From assembly GCA_021815055.1 (NCBI GenBank), contig JAKAHJ010000003.1, forward strand, positions 1 through 40,163: a stretch of 40,163 nucleotides of DNA, written 5' to 3'. Numbering within the stretch: the stretch's first letter is position 1; each line of letters starts with the position of its first letter. Below the pieces are notes generated by a model, which saw nothing but the letters and a program-made list of their open reading frames with translations, had not been told where the DNA came from and ran no database searches. Shown here piece by piece: positions 21,094-31,913 of this stretch. Origin of the DNA: Pseudomonadota bacterium (GTDB lineage Bacteria > Pseudomonadota > Alphaproteobacteria > Rhizobiales > Xanthobacteraceae). The position numbers and the translations under genes are program-made.

Positions 21094-24051
21094 TTACCCC
21101 AGCGCCTCGTCGAGGAACTGCTTGAGCTGCGCCAGGTGCTTCGACATCAGGCCGACCGCGGTGGAGGCGGAGGCCGGACGTCCGGCGTAGCGCGCGTTGC
21201 GATACTGGGCGCCGATCTGATTGAGCACCCAGGTGAGAAACACATCGACGAAGAACCAGGCGCCCATGTTGCGCGGCTCTTCCTGGCACCAGACGATCTC
21301 GGCCTGCTTGAAACGGGAGAGCTCGCCGATCAGCGTCTTGGTCGGGAACGGGAAGAGCTGCTCGATCCGCAGGATATAGATGTCGTCGATGCCGCGCTTC
21401 TCGCGCTCCTCGTAGAGATCGAAATAGACTTTGCCGGAGCAGAGAACGACGCGGCGGATCTTGTCGTCGACAACAAGCTGGATCTTCTCCCCGGCGAGCT
21501 TCTGCGCATCGTCCCACAACACGCGGTGAAAGGAAGTACCGGCAGTCATCTCGTCGAGCCGCGAGACCGCGCGCTTGTGCCGCAGCAGGCTTTTCGGCGT
21601 CATCAGGATGAGCGGCTTGCGGATTTCGCGCTTCAACTGCCGGCGCAGGATGTGGAAATAATTGGCCGGCGTCGTGCAGTTGGCAACCTGCATGTTGTCT
21701 TCGGCGCACATCTGCAGATAGCGCTCGAGCCGGGCGGAGGAATGCTCCGGCCCCTGCCCCTCATAGCCGTGCGGCAGCAGGCAGACGAGGCCCGACATGC
21801 GCAGCCATTTGCGCTCGGCCGAAGAGATGAACTGGTCGAATACGACCTGCGCGCCGTTGGCAAAGTCGCCGAATTGGGCTTCCCACAGCGTCAGCGCGTT
21901 CGGGTCGGACGTTGAATAGCCGTATTCGAAACCGAGCACGGCCTCTTCCGACAGCATCGAATTCAACACCTCGTAGTGGGCCTGGCCGGCGCCAAGATAG
22001 TTGAACGGCGTGTAACGCTCTTCCGTCTCCTGGTCGAACAGCACCGAGTGGCGCTGCGAGAAGGTGCCGCGTTCCGAATCCTGGCCCGACAGGCGGATCG
22101 GATGACCTTCCTTCAACAGCGTGCAGAAGGCGAGCGCCTCCGCAGTCGCCCAGTCGATGCCCTCGCCGGTCTCGATCGCCTTGGCGCGGTGTTCGAGGAA
22201 GCGCTGCACGGTACGATGGAGATGGAAGCCGTCCGGCACCTTGGTGATCATGGCGCCGATTTTTTTCAGCACCTTCTCGTCCACGCCGGTATTGCCGCGC
22301 CGCGGGTCGTCGGCATCGCGCGCGGGCTTCAGACCCGACCAGCGGCCGTCGAGCCAGTCGGCCTTGTTCGGCCGATAACCTTGTCCGGCTTCGTATTCGG
22401 CATCGAGGCGCGTGCGCCAGTCCGCCTTCATCTTCTCGACTTCGCCTTCGGTCACGACGCCTTCGGCGATCAGTTTCCTGGAATAGATCTCCGTGATCGA
22501 CGGATGCGACCGGATCTTCTTGTACATCAGCGGCTGGGTGAACGACGGCTCATCGCCTTCATTGTGGCCGAAGCGCCGGTAGCAGAACATGTCAACGACG
22601 ACCGGCCGCTGGAATTTCATCCGGTATTCGGTCGCGACCTTCGCCGCGAAGGTCACCGCTTCCGGATCGTCGCCGTTCACGTGGAAGATCAACGCCTCGA
22701 TCATCTTTGCGACGTCGGACGGATAGGGCGAGGACCGCGAATAGCGCGGATAGGTGGTGAAGCCGATCTGGTTGTTGACGATGAAGTGGAGCGAGCCGCC
22801 GGTACGGTAGCCCTTCAGGTCGGACAGGCCGAAGCATTCGGCCACCACGCCCTGGCCGGCGAAGGCGGCGTCGCCGTGGATCAAGAGCGGCAGCACCACG
22901 GTGCGGTCATCGGCCGGGCAGCCGAACAGATCCTGCTTGGCGCGCACCTTGCCGAGCGCGACCGGATCGACGATTTCCAGATGCGAGGGGTTCGGCGTCA
23001 GCGACAGATGCACCTTGTTGTTGTCGAACTCGCGGTCCGACGAAGCGCCGAGGTGATACTTCACGTCGCCCGAGCCTTCGATCTCGTCCGGCATCGCCGA
23101 ACCGCCCTTGAATTCGTGGAACAGAACCCGATGCGGCTTGCCCATCACCTGGGTGAGCACATTGAGGCGGCCGCGGTGCGGCATACCGAAGACGATTTCC
23201 TTCACGCCGAGATTGCCGCCGCGCTTGATGATCTGCTCAAGCGCGGGGATCAGCGCCTCGCCGCCGTCGAGGCCGAAGCGCTTGGTGCCGGTGTACTTGA
23301 CGTCGAGAAATTTCTCGAAGCCTTCGGCTTCCACGAGCTTGTTGAGGATGGCGCGCTTGCCCTCGCGCGTGAAGCTGATTTCCTTGTCGTGGCCTTCGAT
23401 GCGCTCCTGAATCCAGGCCTTCTGCGCGGCATTCGAGATGTGCATGAACTCGACGCCGAGAGTCTGGCAATAGGTGCGGCGCAGAATGGTGACGATCTCG
23501 CGCATCGACGCGAATTCGAGGCCGAGTACATTGTCGAGGAAGATCTTGCGATCCATGTCGGCATCGCCGAAACCGTAGGAGCGCGGATCGAGCTCCTCCT
23601 CGTCCTTCTCCGGCTCGAGCCCGAGCGGATCGAGCTTGGCGTGGAAATGGCCGCGGATGCGGTAGGCGCGGATCAGCATCAGCGCGTGGATAGAATCGCG
23701 CGTCGCCTGCATAACGTCCGCTGATGTGAGTTCGACGCCCCTACCCTGCGCTTTCGCGGAAATTTTTTCGCCGAGCCTCTTCTCGGTCTCGGCCCAGTGC
23801 CCATCGAGCGCGGCGATCAGGTCGCCATCCGGCCGGAGCGGCCAATTGGGCGCCTTCCAGGAGGCGCCGCGCGCGCTCTTGGTGACGTCCGTGGCCTCGT
23901 CTTTCAGGCTCTGGAAGAACGTGCGCCACTCGGCATCGACGGCGGCGGGATCGGCCTCGTAACGGGCATAGAGGTCTTCGATGTAAGCGGCATTGCCGCC
24001 GTACAGGAAGGAGGTACGGGCGAAAGCAGTGTTGGCGTCCTGGCGGGACAT
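21094..24051 (-). CDS. sucA: 2-oxoglutarate dehydrogenase E1 component
   Basis: 985 aa; FVYGGNAAYIEDLY-like N-terminus, GMPHRGRLNVL, YRRFGHNEGDEPSFTQP. Confidence 0.97.
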   Translation of the reverse strand: MSRQDANTAFARTSFLYGGNAAYIEDLYARYEADPAAVDAEWRTFFQSLKDEATDVTKSARGASWKAPNWPLRPDGDLIAALDGHWAETEKRLGEKISAKAQGRGVELTSADVMQATRDSIHALMLIRAYRIRGHFHAKLDPLGLEPEKDEEELDPRSYGFGDADMDRKIFLDNVLGLEFASMREIVTILRRTYCQTLGVEFMHISNAAQKAWIQERIEGHDKEISFTREGKRAILNKLVEAEGFEKFLDVKYTGTKRFGLDGGEALIPALEQIIKRGGNLGVKEIVFGMPHRGRLNVLTQVMGKPHRVLFHEFKGGSAMPDEIEGSGDVKYHLGASSDREFDNNKVHLSLTPNPSHLEIVDPVALGKVRAKQDLFGCPADDRTVVLPLLIHGDAAFAGQGVVAECFGLSDLKGYRTGGSLHFIVNNQIGFTTYPRYSRSSPYPSDVAKMIEALIFHVNGDDPEAVTFAAKVATEYRMKFQRPVVVDMFCYRRFGHNEGDEPSFTQPLMYKKIRSHPSITEIYSRKLIAEGVVTEGEVEKMKADWRTRLDAEYEAGQGYRPNKADWLDGRWSGLKPARDADDPRRGNTGVDEKVLKKIGAMITKVPDGFHLHRTVQRFLEHRAKAIETGEGIDWATAEALAFCTLLKEGHPIRLSGQDSERGTFSQRHSVLFDQETEERYTPFNYLGAGQAHYEVLNSMLSEEAVLGFEYGYSTSDPNALTLWEAQFGDFANGAQVVFDQFISSAERKWLRMSGLVCLLPHGYEGQGPEHSSARLERYLQMCAEDNMQVANCTTPANYFHILRRQLKREIRKPLILMTPKSLLRHKRAVSRLDEMTAGTSFHRVLWDDAQKLAGEKIQLVVDDKIRRVVLCSGKVYFDLYEEREKRGIDDIYILRIEQLFPFPTKTLIGELSRFKQAEIVWCQEEPRNMGAWFFVDVFLTWVLNQIGAQYRNARYAGRPASASTAVGLMSKHLAQLKQFLDEALG

Positions 24052-24184
24052 GCGTTCGGGTCCTTGCGCGGCTGAAATGCGCAGAAGCGCAACCGGCTGG
24101 ACCCCCGGGGCGGGGCCAGTCGGCAGCGCGTCCTTTTAACCCTATTTATGGCGCCTGTAAGTCTACAAAAGACTTAAGAGTGAA

Positions 24185-25069
24185 TCAGGATTTCAGTACT
24201 TCGACGAGCGTTTTCCCGAGGCGGGCGGGCGACGGCGACACCCGGATGCCGGCCGCCTCCATGGCCGCGATCTTGGATTCGGCGTCGCCCTTGCCACCGG
24301 AAATGATCGCGCCGGCATGGCCCATGCGGCGTCCGGGAGGGGCGGTGCGGCCGGCGATGAAGCCGACCATCGGTTTCTTGCGGCCGCGCCTGGCCTCGTC
24401 TTTCAGGAATTGGGCGGCGTCCTCCTCGGCCGAGCCGCCGATCTCGCCAATCATCACAATCGAGTGGGTCTTGGGGTCGGCCAGGAACATTTCCAGCATG
24501 GCGATGAATTCGGTGCCCTTGACCGGGTCGCCGCCGATGCCGACCGCCGTGGTCTGGCCCAGGCCCTCGCGCGAGGTCTGGAACACCGCCTCGTAAGTGA
24601 GCGTACCGGAGCGTGAGACGATGCCGACCGATCCGGGCTTGAAGATGTTGCCGGGCATGATGCCGATCTTGCATTCGCCGGCGGTCATCACGCCCGGGCA
24701 GTTCGGGCCGATCAGGCGCGACTTGGAGCCCGACAGCGCGCGCTTGACCTTCACCATGTCCATCACCGGAATGCCTTCGGTGATGCAGACGATGAGCGGG
24801 ATTTCCGCCTGGATCGCCTCGCAGATGGCGTCGGCCGCGCCGGCCGGCGGCACATAGATCACGCTGGCGTCGCAGCCGGTTTTCTCGCGCGCCTCGGCGA
24901 CGGTGTCGAACACCGGCAGGCCGAGATGGGTGGAGCCGCCTTTGCCCGGCGAAGTGCCGCCGACCATTTTGGTGCCGTATTTGATGGCCTGCTCGGAATG
25001 GAAGGTGCCGTTCTTGCCGGTGAAGCCCTGGCAGATGACTTTGGTGTTGTTGTCGATGAGGATGGACAT
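24185..25069 (-). CDS. sucD: Succinate--CoA ligase subunit alpha
   Basis: [29 protein letters not shown]...[23 protein letters not shown] 25069 overlaps sucC stop. Confidence 0.96.
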   Translation of the reverse strand: MSILIDNNTKVICQGFTGKNGTFHSEQAIKYGTKMVGGTSPGKGGSTHLGLPVFDTVAEAREKTGCDASVIYVPPAGAADAICEAIQAEIPLIVCITEGIPVMDMVKVKRALSGSKSRLIGPNCPGVMTAGECKIGIMPGNIFKPGSVGIVSRSGTLTYEAVFQTSREGLGQTTAVGIGGDPVKGTEFIAMLEMFLADPKTHSIVMIGEIGGSAEEDAAQFLKDEARRGRKKPMVGFIAGRTAPPGRRMGHAGAIISGGKGDAESKIAAMEAAGIRVSPSPARLGKTLVEVLKS

Positions 25070-26238
25070 CAGGCGGCTTCCTTCACGGCCTTCACGATCT
25101 TCTGCGCGGCGTCGTCGAGGTCGTCGGCTGCCGTCACGTTGAGCTTCGACTCGGCGATGATCTTCTTGCCGAGATCGACATTGGTGCCTTCGAGCCGCAC
25201 CACCAGCGGCACTTTGAGGCCGACTTCCTTCACCGCGGCGACCACGCCCTCGGCGATCACATCGCACTTCATGATACCGCCGAAGATGTTGACCAGGATA
25301 CCCTTCACGTTCGGGTCGGAGGTGATGATCTTGAACGCGGCTGCGACTTTATCCTTGGTGGCGCTGCCGCCGACATCGAGGAAGTTCGCCGGCGTCATGC
25401 CGTAGAGCTTGATGATGTCCATCGACGCCATCGCCAGCCCGGCGCCGTTGACCATGCAGCCGATCGAGCCGTCGAGCGCGATGTAGTTGAGGTCGAATTT
25501 CGAGGCCTCGACTTCCTTCTCGTCTTCCTCGGTCAGATCGCGCAGTGCGATCACATCGGGATGACGGTAAAGCGCGTTGCCATCGAAGCCGACCTTGGCG
25601 TCGAGGCAGATGATCTTGTTGTCTTTCGTGACCACCAGCGGATTGATCTCGAGCAGGCTCATGTCCTTGGTGGTGAAGGCGGCGTAGAGCTTGGGCAGGA
25701 TGCTCTCGATCTGCTTGGCGAGATCGCCGGAAAGCTTGAGCGCCTGCGCCACGCGGCGGCCGTGATGCGGCATGATGCCGGTGGCCGGATCGACCGAGAA
25801 AGTGAGGATTTTATCGGGCGTCTTGTGCGCGACTTCCTCGATGTCCATGCCGCCTTCGGTCGACACCACGAATGCCACGCGCGAGGTCTCGCGGTCGATC
25901 AACGCGGACAGATAAAACTCGCGATCGATGGCCGAGCCTTCCTCGATGTAAAGCCGGTTGACCTTCTTGCCTTGCGGCCCGGTCTGGTGCGTGACCAGCG
26001 TGGAGCCGAGGATGCGGGTTGCCTCCGTCTTCACGTCGTCGATCGACTTCACCACCTTGACGCCGCCGGCCTTGCCGCGTCCGCCGGCATGGATTTGCGC
26101 CTTCACGACCCAGACAGGACCGCCGAGCTCTTCCGCGCCCTTGATCGCCTCGTCGACGGTGAATGCGGGGACCCCGCGCGGCACCGGTACGCCGAACTCG
26201 CGCAGCACGGCCTTGGCTTGATATTCGTGGATGTTCAT
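25069..26238 (-). CDS. sucC: Succinate--CoA ligase (ADP-forming) subunit beta
   Basis: [22 protein letters not shown]...[11 protein letters not shown]...[15 protein letters not shown]. Confidence 0.97.
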   Translation of the reverse strand: MNIHEYQAKAVLREFGVPVPRGVPAFTVDEAIKGAEELGGPVWVVKAQIHAGGRGKAGGVKVVKSIDDVKTEATRILGSTLVTHQTGPQGKKVNRLYIEEGSAIDREFYLSALIDRETSRVAFVVSTEGGMDIEEVAHKTPDKILTFSVDPATGIMPHHGRRVAQALKLSGDLAKQIESILPKLYAAFTTKDMSLLEINPLVVTKDNKIICLDAKVGFDGNALYRHPDVIALRDLTEEDEKEVEASKFDLNYIALDGSIGCMVNGAGLAMASMDIIKLYGMTPANFLDVGGSATKDKVAAAFKIITSDPNVKGILVNIFGGIMKCDVIAEGVVAAVKEVGLKVPLVVRLEGTNVDLGKKIIAESKLNVTAADDLDDAAQKIVKAVKEAA

Positions 26239-26251
26239 TAAGCCTCTCCCC

Positions 26252-26320
26252 GTAGCGAATAGTGAGTAGCGAATAGCGAGATCCAGCTTCTATTCGCTAT
26301 TCGCCACTTCGCTATTCGCT
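26252..26320. repeat. Repeat of AGCGAATAG/CTATTCGCT units in inverted orientation
   Basis: gtagcgaatagtgagtagcgaatagcgag ... ctattcgctattcgccacttcgctattcgct between mdh and sucC. Confidence 0.85.
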
Positions 26321-27295
<975 letters not shown>

Positions 27296-27378
27296 TCAGC
27301 TTGCTGCTGCCGCGGAGCGCGGCCGCGTGGTGGTTATCCCGTTAGGCCGATGGCGACAAGGCACCGAAAAAACTCTAT

Positions 27379-27404
27379 CTGGTATGTTGTATACATTATA
27401 CCAG
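27379..27404 (-). promoter_or_regulatory. 26-bp dyad overlapping an extended -10 (TGGTATAAT) upstream of mdh
   Basis: CTGGTATgtTGTATACAttATACCAG; minus strand reads TGGTATAAT at 27403-27395. Confidence 0.55.
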
Positions 27405-27543
27405 CAAAAGGTCCAACGAAAGTCCAGCGCTTTCGCGCCGAAATGCCTGCAAATGCGGAGAAACTTGTTGTGCAGCGCGAAAAAATTGGTGCGTTGCGAT
27501 TTGGAATAGCCGAGGCCTCATTTGTCACGGCGCGGCACCGCCG

Positions 27544-28293
27544 TCATCGCTTCTGCCGCGTCATGTCCTGCATGATCTCGACCTGGATCTGCTGGATCTC
27601 GGCCAGCCGCTCCCATTGCCGGTTGATCAGATGGTCCATCTTTTCGTGCAGGTGGCGGATTTCCAGTTCGGCCTTCAGATTGACTTGGTAGTCGTTCTCC
27701 GAGCGCAGCCGGTCTTTCGCCTCTTGCCGCTTCTGGCTCATCATGATGATCGGCGCCTGCACCGCGGCGATGCATGACAGCACCAGATTGAGCAGGATGA
27801 ACGGATAGGGGTCGAATATTTCATGCCCGGTCGCCCAGACATTGAACGCCATCCACACCACAAGCACAGCAAAGAATGCGCCGATGAAAGTCCAGCTTCC
27901 GCCAAAATCGGCAACCATATCGGCAACTTTCTCGCCTGCGGTGCGGCGGTCCTCCCACGTCGATTCGACGTCGCGGACGATGGTTTCCTCGCGCGCTAGG
28001 CTTTCCACCACCTGACGATCGAGCTCGCTCAACTCGCCGCGCTCGCGTTCGAGCAGTTCGGCGACATAGCGCGTGCGGTAATCGCTCACATGCTGGCGAC
28101 AGACGCTATCGTCGGCCGTCAGACTGGGATGCTCGGTTGTCATCATCTCCGCGATTGCCGGCCGTACCGCGCCGAATTTGACCGGCTCGCGTGCATCCTT
28201 CTGGCACAGCGCACAGTGCACGTGCGGACGCGGGCGCCGGCGTGGCGGAAGCGGCGTTTGCGCGGGCGTCGCGTTCGAAGTGGCGTCGGTCAT
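27544..28293 (-). CDS. DUF1003 domain-containing membrane protein
   Basis: DFGGSWTFIGAFFAVLVVWMAFNVWATGHEIFDPYPFILLNLVLSCIAAVQAPIIMMSQKRQEAKDR is the DUF1003 signature; N-terminal CxxC. Confidence 0.9.
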   Translation of the reverse strand: MTDATSNATPAQTPLPPRRRPRPHVHCALCQKDAREPVKFGAVRPAIAEMMTTEHPSLTADDSVCRQHVSDYRTRYVAELLERERGELSELDRQVVESLAREETIVRDVESTWEDRRTAGEKVADMVADFGGSWTFIGAFFAVLVVWMAFNVWATGHEIFDPYPFILLNLVLSCIAAVQAPIIMMSQKRQEAKDRLRSENDYQVNLKAELEIRHLHEKMDHLINRQWERLAEIQQIQVEIMQDMTRQKR

Positions 28294-28335
28294 CACAACG
28301 CTCCCACCGGCTAGAAAACCGGTTCCACTTGGTCC

Positions 28336-28423
28336 GTCATTGCGAGCGAAGCGAAGCAATCCAGAGGCCAGGTACTCGACACTGGATTGCGTCGTCGCCC
28401 TTTCCGGGCTCCTCGCAATGACG
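28336..28423. repeat. CGTCATTGCGAG...CTCGCAATGACG intergenic repeat
   Basis: gtcattgcgag / ctcgcaatgac terminal inverted repeats between DUF1003 and zapE. Confidence 0.85.
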
Positions 28424-28452
28424 AACCTGAATCGGCTTCGCCAGAACCCGCA

Positions 28453-29631
28453 TCAGGTTTCGACGATCTTGTCCGACCAATTTAGCGCTTCGGCCCGATG
28501 CGGACCATGCGGCAACCCGAGATAGGCCTGCGAGCGCATTTCGATCAGGCGCGAGGCCGTGCGCTTGAATTCGTTGGCCTCGTAACCCTCGCTCGCGAGA
28601 TAAAGCCGGTCCGGCTGCGCTTCCGCCGAGGCGATGAGCTTCACGGCATGATCGTACAACGTGTCGATCAGGATGATAAAGCGCTTGGCCTCGTTGCGGC
28701 GCTCGTAACCCATCACCGGAATGCCGTCGAGGATGATGGTGTGGAACTCGTGCGCGATTTTCAGGTAATCGCCCCCCGCCAGCGGCTGCGCGCACAAATC
28801 CGCGAATGTGAACCGCGCGACGCCCATGGCGGCCTGCGGCACCCGCACGGCATGACCCTTCACCATGAGTTCATGCGGCGTACCCCCCCCGTCGCCGGCA
28901 AGCCGCCGCCAGGCTTCATCGAGCGCGGTCTCAGCCGCTGCGTCCGGCGGCACGTACCAGGTCGGCACGCCTGTGAGCTTCTCCAGCCGGAAATCGGTGC
29001 GGGCATCGAGCCGCACGACTTCGCAGTACTGCTGCAGCAACGCGATGAAAGGCAGGAACAGCGCCCGGTTCAGCCCGTCCATATAGAGATCGCCGGGCGG
29101 CAGGTTGGATGTCGCCACCACGACGATGCCGAGTTCGAACAGGCGCGTGAACAGGCGCGCCAGAATCATGGCGTCGGCGATGTCGGTGACGTGGAATTCG
29201 TCGAAGCACAGGAGCCAGCTCTCGTCGGCGATGGCCTGCGCCGCGCGCAGGATCGGATCGTGGTTCGCGGAATCGCCGTTCTTGATGTCCTGCCGGTAGG
29301 CGAACACGCGTTCATGAACGTCGGCCATGAACTCATGGAAATGCACGCGGCGTTTGCGCTCGACCTGGCTCGCCTCGAAGAACAGGTCCATCAGCATGGT
29401 CTTGCCGCGGCCGACCTCGCCATGAACGTAAAGCCCTTTCAACGGCGGGGCAGCCTTCGTCCGCCGCCCGAACAGCCAGCCGAGCGACGAGGCCTTGCGC
29501 GCCAGCCGATGCTCGGCAAGCCGGGCGTCGAGGCCGGCAAGATGGCGCACCAGCGCGGCCTGCGCCGGATCGGTCTCGATCTTGCCGGCGGCAACCAGCG
29601 CGGCGTAGCGGGAGGTAAAACTGTCGGGCAT
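28453..29631 (-). CDS. zapE: Cell division protein ZapE (AFG1-like ATPase)
   Basis: GLYVHGEVGRGKTMLMDLFFE, LCFDEFHVTDIADAMIL, TSNLPPGDLYMDGLNRALFLPFI; start MPDSFTSRYAALVAAG at 29631. Confidence 0.93.
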   Translation of the reverse strand: MPDSFTSRYAALVAAGKIETDPAQAALVRHLAGLDARLAEHRLARKASSLGWLFGRRTKAAPPLKGLYVHGEVGRGKTMLMDLFFEASQVERKRRVHFHEFMADVHERVFAYRQDIKNGDSANHDPILRAAQAIADESWLLCFDEFHVTDIADAMILARLFTRLFELGIVVVATSNLPPGDLYMDGLNRALFLPFIALLQQYCEVVRLDARTDFRLEKLTGVPTWYVPPDAAAETALDEAWRRLAGDGGGTPHELMVKGHAVRVPQAAMGVARFTFADLCAQPLAGGDYLKIAHEFHTIILDGIPVMGYERRNEAKRFIILIDTLYDHAVKLIASAEAQPDRLYLASEGYEANEFKRTASRLIEMRSQAYLGLPHGPHRAEALNWSDKIVET

Positions 29632-29974
29632 TTCGATTGCAAACTTCGGCGCGGAATACCAGCGCAGATAGCCGGTATCGAGCGAGGTTGCGAGCCCAGA
29701 AGGAAGCGCGACCTGGAAAGCGCACCACATCCCGATACCTGGACGGTAAGCCGTTCGCGTGCGCGAGGGTCTTTTCGCCGTTTATGCTGCGCAACAAATC
29801 CGCAGCAAGCCGCTGTTAGCCATGCATTTTTCGCGGGATAGCCTCGCACCGCCGCCGACCGGTTGTCGTATTTTATGCTGCATTGCACCATATAACACTC
29901 GCCAAGCGCATCGCAGCGCACAAGGATGGAAACCTCGGGCAGGACAAAACCACGAACCCAATAGGAGACCAGGC

Positions 29975-30550
29975 ATGAGTGAGCCTTTGCCCAGCGGCGG
30001 AACCGTCCGCAAATTGTGGATCGGCGAAGCCGATGCCTACGGCGACCACCTGTTCCGCCTCGACCCCGAAAGCCGCCGCCGCCGGTTCACCGGCGCCGTG
30101 TCGGACATCTTCATCGCCCGCCACGCCGCTACGATCGACGGTTTGGGCGTGATCGTGCACGGCTTCTTCGTCGACGGCGTGCTGCGCGGGGCGGCCGAGC
30201 TGCGCCAGAACGACCGGCCTTTCGCCCACGAGGCGGAAGCCGCCTTTAGCGTCGAGGAGCCCTGGCAGAGCCTCGGCGTCGGCACCGCGCTGCTGGAGCG
30301 CACTTTGCGCAGCGCCCGCAATCGCGGCGTCAAATCGCTCACCATGCATTGCCTGGCCGAGAACCGGCGCATGCAGCAGCTCGCCCGCAAATTCGAGGCC
30401 GATCTCAAGTTCGATTTCGGCAGCGTGGTCGGTGAGGTCGATGCGCCGCGCTCGACGGCCTTATCGATCATGCACGAACTCGTCGATGACGCGCATGGCA
30501 TCACCCGCGCCGTGCTCGACGCCCAGGTGCGACTGCTGCGGGCGGCGTAA
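29975..30550 (+). CDS. GNAT family N-acetyltransferase
   Basis: LWIGEADAYGDHLFRLDPESRRRRFTGAVSD...VEEPWQSLGVGTALLERTLRSARNRGVKSLTMHCLAENRRMQQLARK; SD AGGAGA upstream. Confidence 0.88.
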   Translation: MSEPLPSGGTVRKLWIGEADAYGDHLFRLDPESRRRRFTGAVSDIFIARHAATIDGLGVIVHGFFVDGVLRGAAELRQNDRPFAHEAEAAFSVEEPWQSLGVGTALLERTLRSARNRGVKSLTMHCLAENRRMQQLARKFEADLKFDFGSVVGEVDAPRSTALSIMHELVDDAHGITRAVLDAQVRLLRAA

Positions 30551-30557
30551 GCATGAT

Positions 30558-30669
30558 GTCATTCCGGGGCGCGCCGAAGGCGCGAGCCCGGAATGCAGAG
30601 CCGAGTGCGCGACGCTTGTGATTCCTGGATTCCGGGCTCGCTCGCGTTCCGCGAGCGTCCCGGAATGAC
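30558..30669. repeat. GTCATTCCGGGGC...CCCGGAATGAC intergenic repeat
   Basis: Terminal inverted repeats between convergent GNAT and thpR. Confidence 0.8.
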
Positions 30670-30672
30670 CGC

Positions 30673-31209
30673 CTAACCCAACGGATATTCAGCTTCCACC
30701 ACATAGGGTCCGCCGCCGACCGAAGCGCGCGAGGAATAGAGCACGAAGCGCTCGACCCGAAAGCTCGCAGTGCGGAAAAGTCCGCGTAGCGCGAGATAAT
30801 CCGCCACGTCGCGGCTGGAAGACTCGCGCAGCCGCGCCAGAGTGACATGCGGCGTAAATTTCCGCCCCTCCGGTTCGAGGCCGATGCGCTGCATCAGACG
30901 TTCGTGCTCGGCCTGCACCTCGAGCAGCGGCTGCGATGACGCGACGCTCGCAATGACAGCGCGCGGCTTGCGTCCGCCAAATGAACGAAGCCCCTCCATA
31001 TGCAGTTCGAAGGGTCCGCCGCGCTTGACCCGTCCCAGCATGAACATGATCTCGCGCGCGATGGCATCGTCGACATCGCCGATGAAACGCAGCGTGAGAT
31101 GATAGTTTTCCGGGTCGACCCAGCGTGCGCCCGGCAGCCCGCCGCGCAACAGCGCCAGCGCCTGCACGACGTCGGGCGGAATTTCGAGCCCGGTGAAGAG
31201 ACGCGGCAT
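30673..31209 (-). CDS. thpR: RNA 2',3'-cyclic phosphodiesterase
   Basis: MPRLFTGLEIPPDVVQAL; HLTLRFIG and HVTLARL (two HxTx motifs). Confidence 0.92.
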   Translation of the reverse strand: MPRLFTGLEIPPDVVQALALLRGGLPGARWVDPENYHLTLRFIGDVDDAIAREIMFMLGRVKRGGPFELHMEGLRSFGGRKPRAVIASVASSQPLLEVQAEHERLMQRIGLEPEGRKFTPHVTLARLRESSSRDVADYLALRGLFRTASFRVERFVLYSSRASVGGGPYVVEAEYPLG

Positions 31210-31214
31210 GGCGG

Positions 31215-31913
31215 TTATCCGGCTTTCGATGCGCGTTTCGCGCGGGCGATCAATTCTTCCACTTGCGGCAGAATACGCGCCACGATGACGTCGACGCCGG
31301 CGGCATTCGGGTGCATGCCGTCCGCCTGATTGAGCGTGGGATCGGCGGCGACGCCTTCCAGGAAGAACGGATAAAAGACAACCGGATAGGCCGCGGCAAG
31401 CGCCGGATAGATGGCGTCGAAGGCCCTCGTGTAATCGGCGCCCATATTGGGAGGCGCCTCCATGCCGGCGAGCAGCACAGCGATATGCCGCTCTTGCAGG
31501 CGCGTGAGAATGGCGGCGAGCGCCTTCTGCGTCAGCTTGGGATCGAGCCCGCGCAAGGCATCGTTCGCGCCCAGTTCGACGATCACCGCGTCGGTGCCTT
31601 GCGGCACCGACCAGTCGAGCCGTTCGAGCCCGCCATTCGATGTGTCGCCCGACACGCCGGCATTGGCCACCGTCACAGCGAGCCCCTTGGCGTTCAGGGC
31701 TGTGGCCAGCTTTGCCGGGAAGGCATCCTGCACCGGCAGCCCCAAACCGGCACTGAGCGAGTCTCCCAGGACTACGATTTTCACCGGACGGTCCTCGGCA
31801 TGGGCGCCCACGCCCGCGGCAAAACAAGCAAACGTGACCAGGACCGCGGCGAATCGCTGGACCCAGGCGCGCCGGTTCCCATATGAGCGGGGTCGCAAAG
31901 GGTGAGGTCGCAT
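31215..31913 (-). CDS. tesA: Arylesterase / GDSL-type lysophospholipase
   Basis: Signal-like N-terminus, VVLGDSLSAGLGL, ELGANDALRG, DGMHPNAAGVDVI. Confidence 0.92.
   Translation of the reverse strand: MRPHPLRPRSYGNRRAWVQRFAAVLVTFACFAAGVGAHAEDRPVKIVVLGDSLSAGLGLPVQDAFPAKLATALNAKGLAVTVANAGVSGDTSNGGLERLDWSVPQGTDAVIVELGANDALRGLDPKLTQKALAAILTRLQERHIAVLLAGMEAPPNMGADYTRAFDAIYPALAAAYPVVFYPFFLEGVAADPTLNQADGMHPNAAGVDVIVARILPQVEELIARAKRASKAG

Noticed and set aside
21976-23724. 582-aa plus-strand ORF opposite sucA
   Set aside because: Antisense shadow ORF.
27350-27691. Possible small plus-strand protein MATRHRKNSIWYVVYIIPAKGPTKVQRFRAEM...
   Set aside because: Its first ~60 aa look protein-like, but it runs antisense into DUF1003 and has no clear family; the region is better explained as the mdh upstream regulatory region.
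28498-29841. 447-aa plus-strand ORF opposite zapE
   Set aside because: Antisense shadow ORF.
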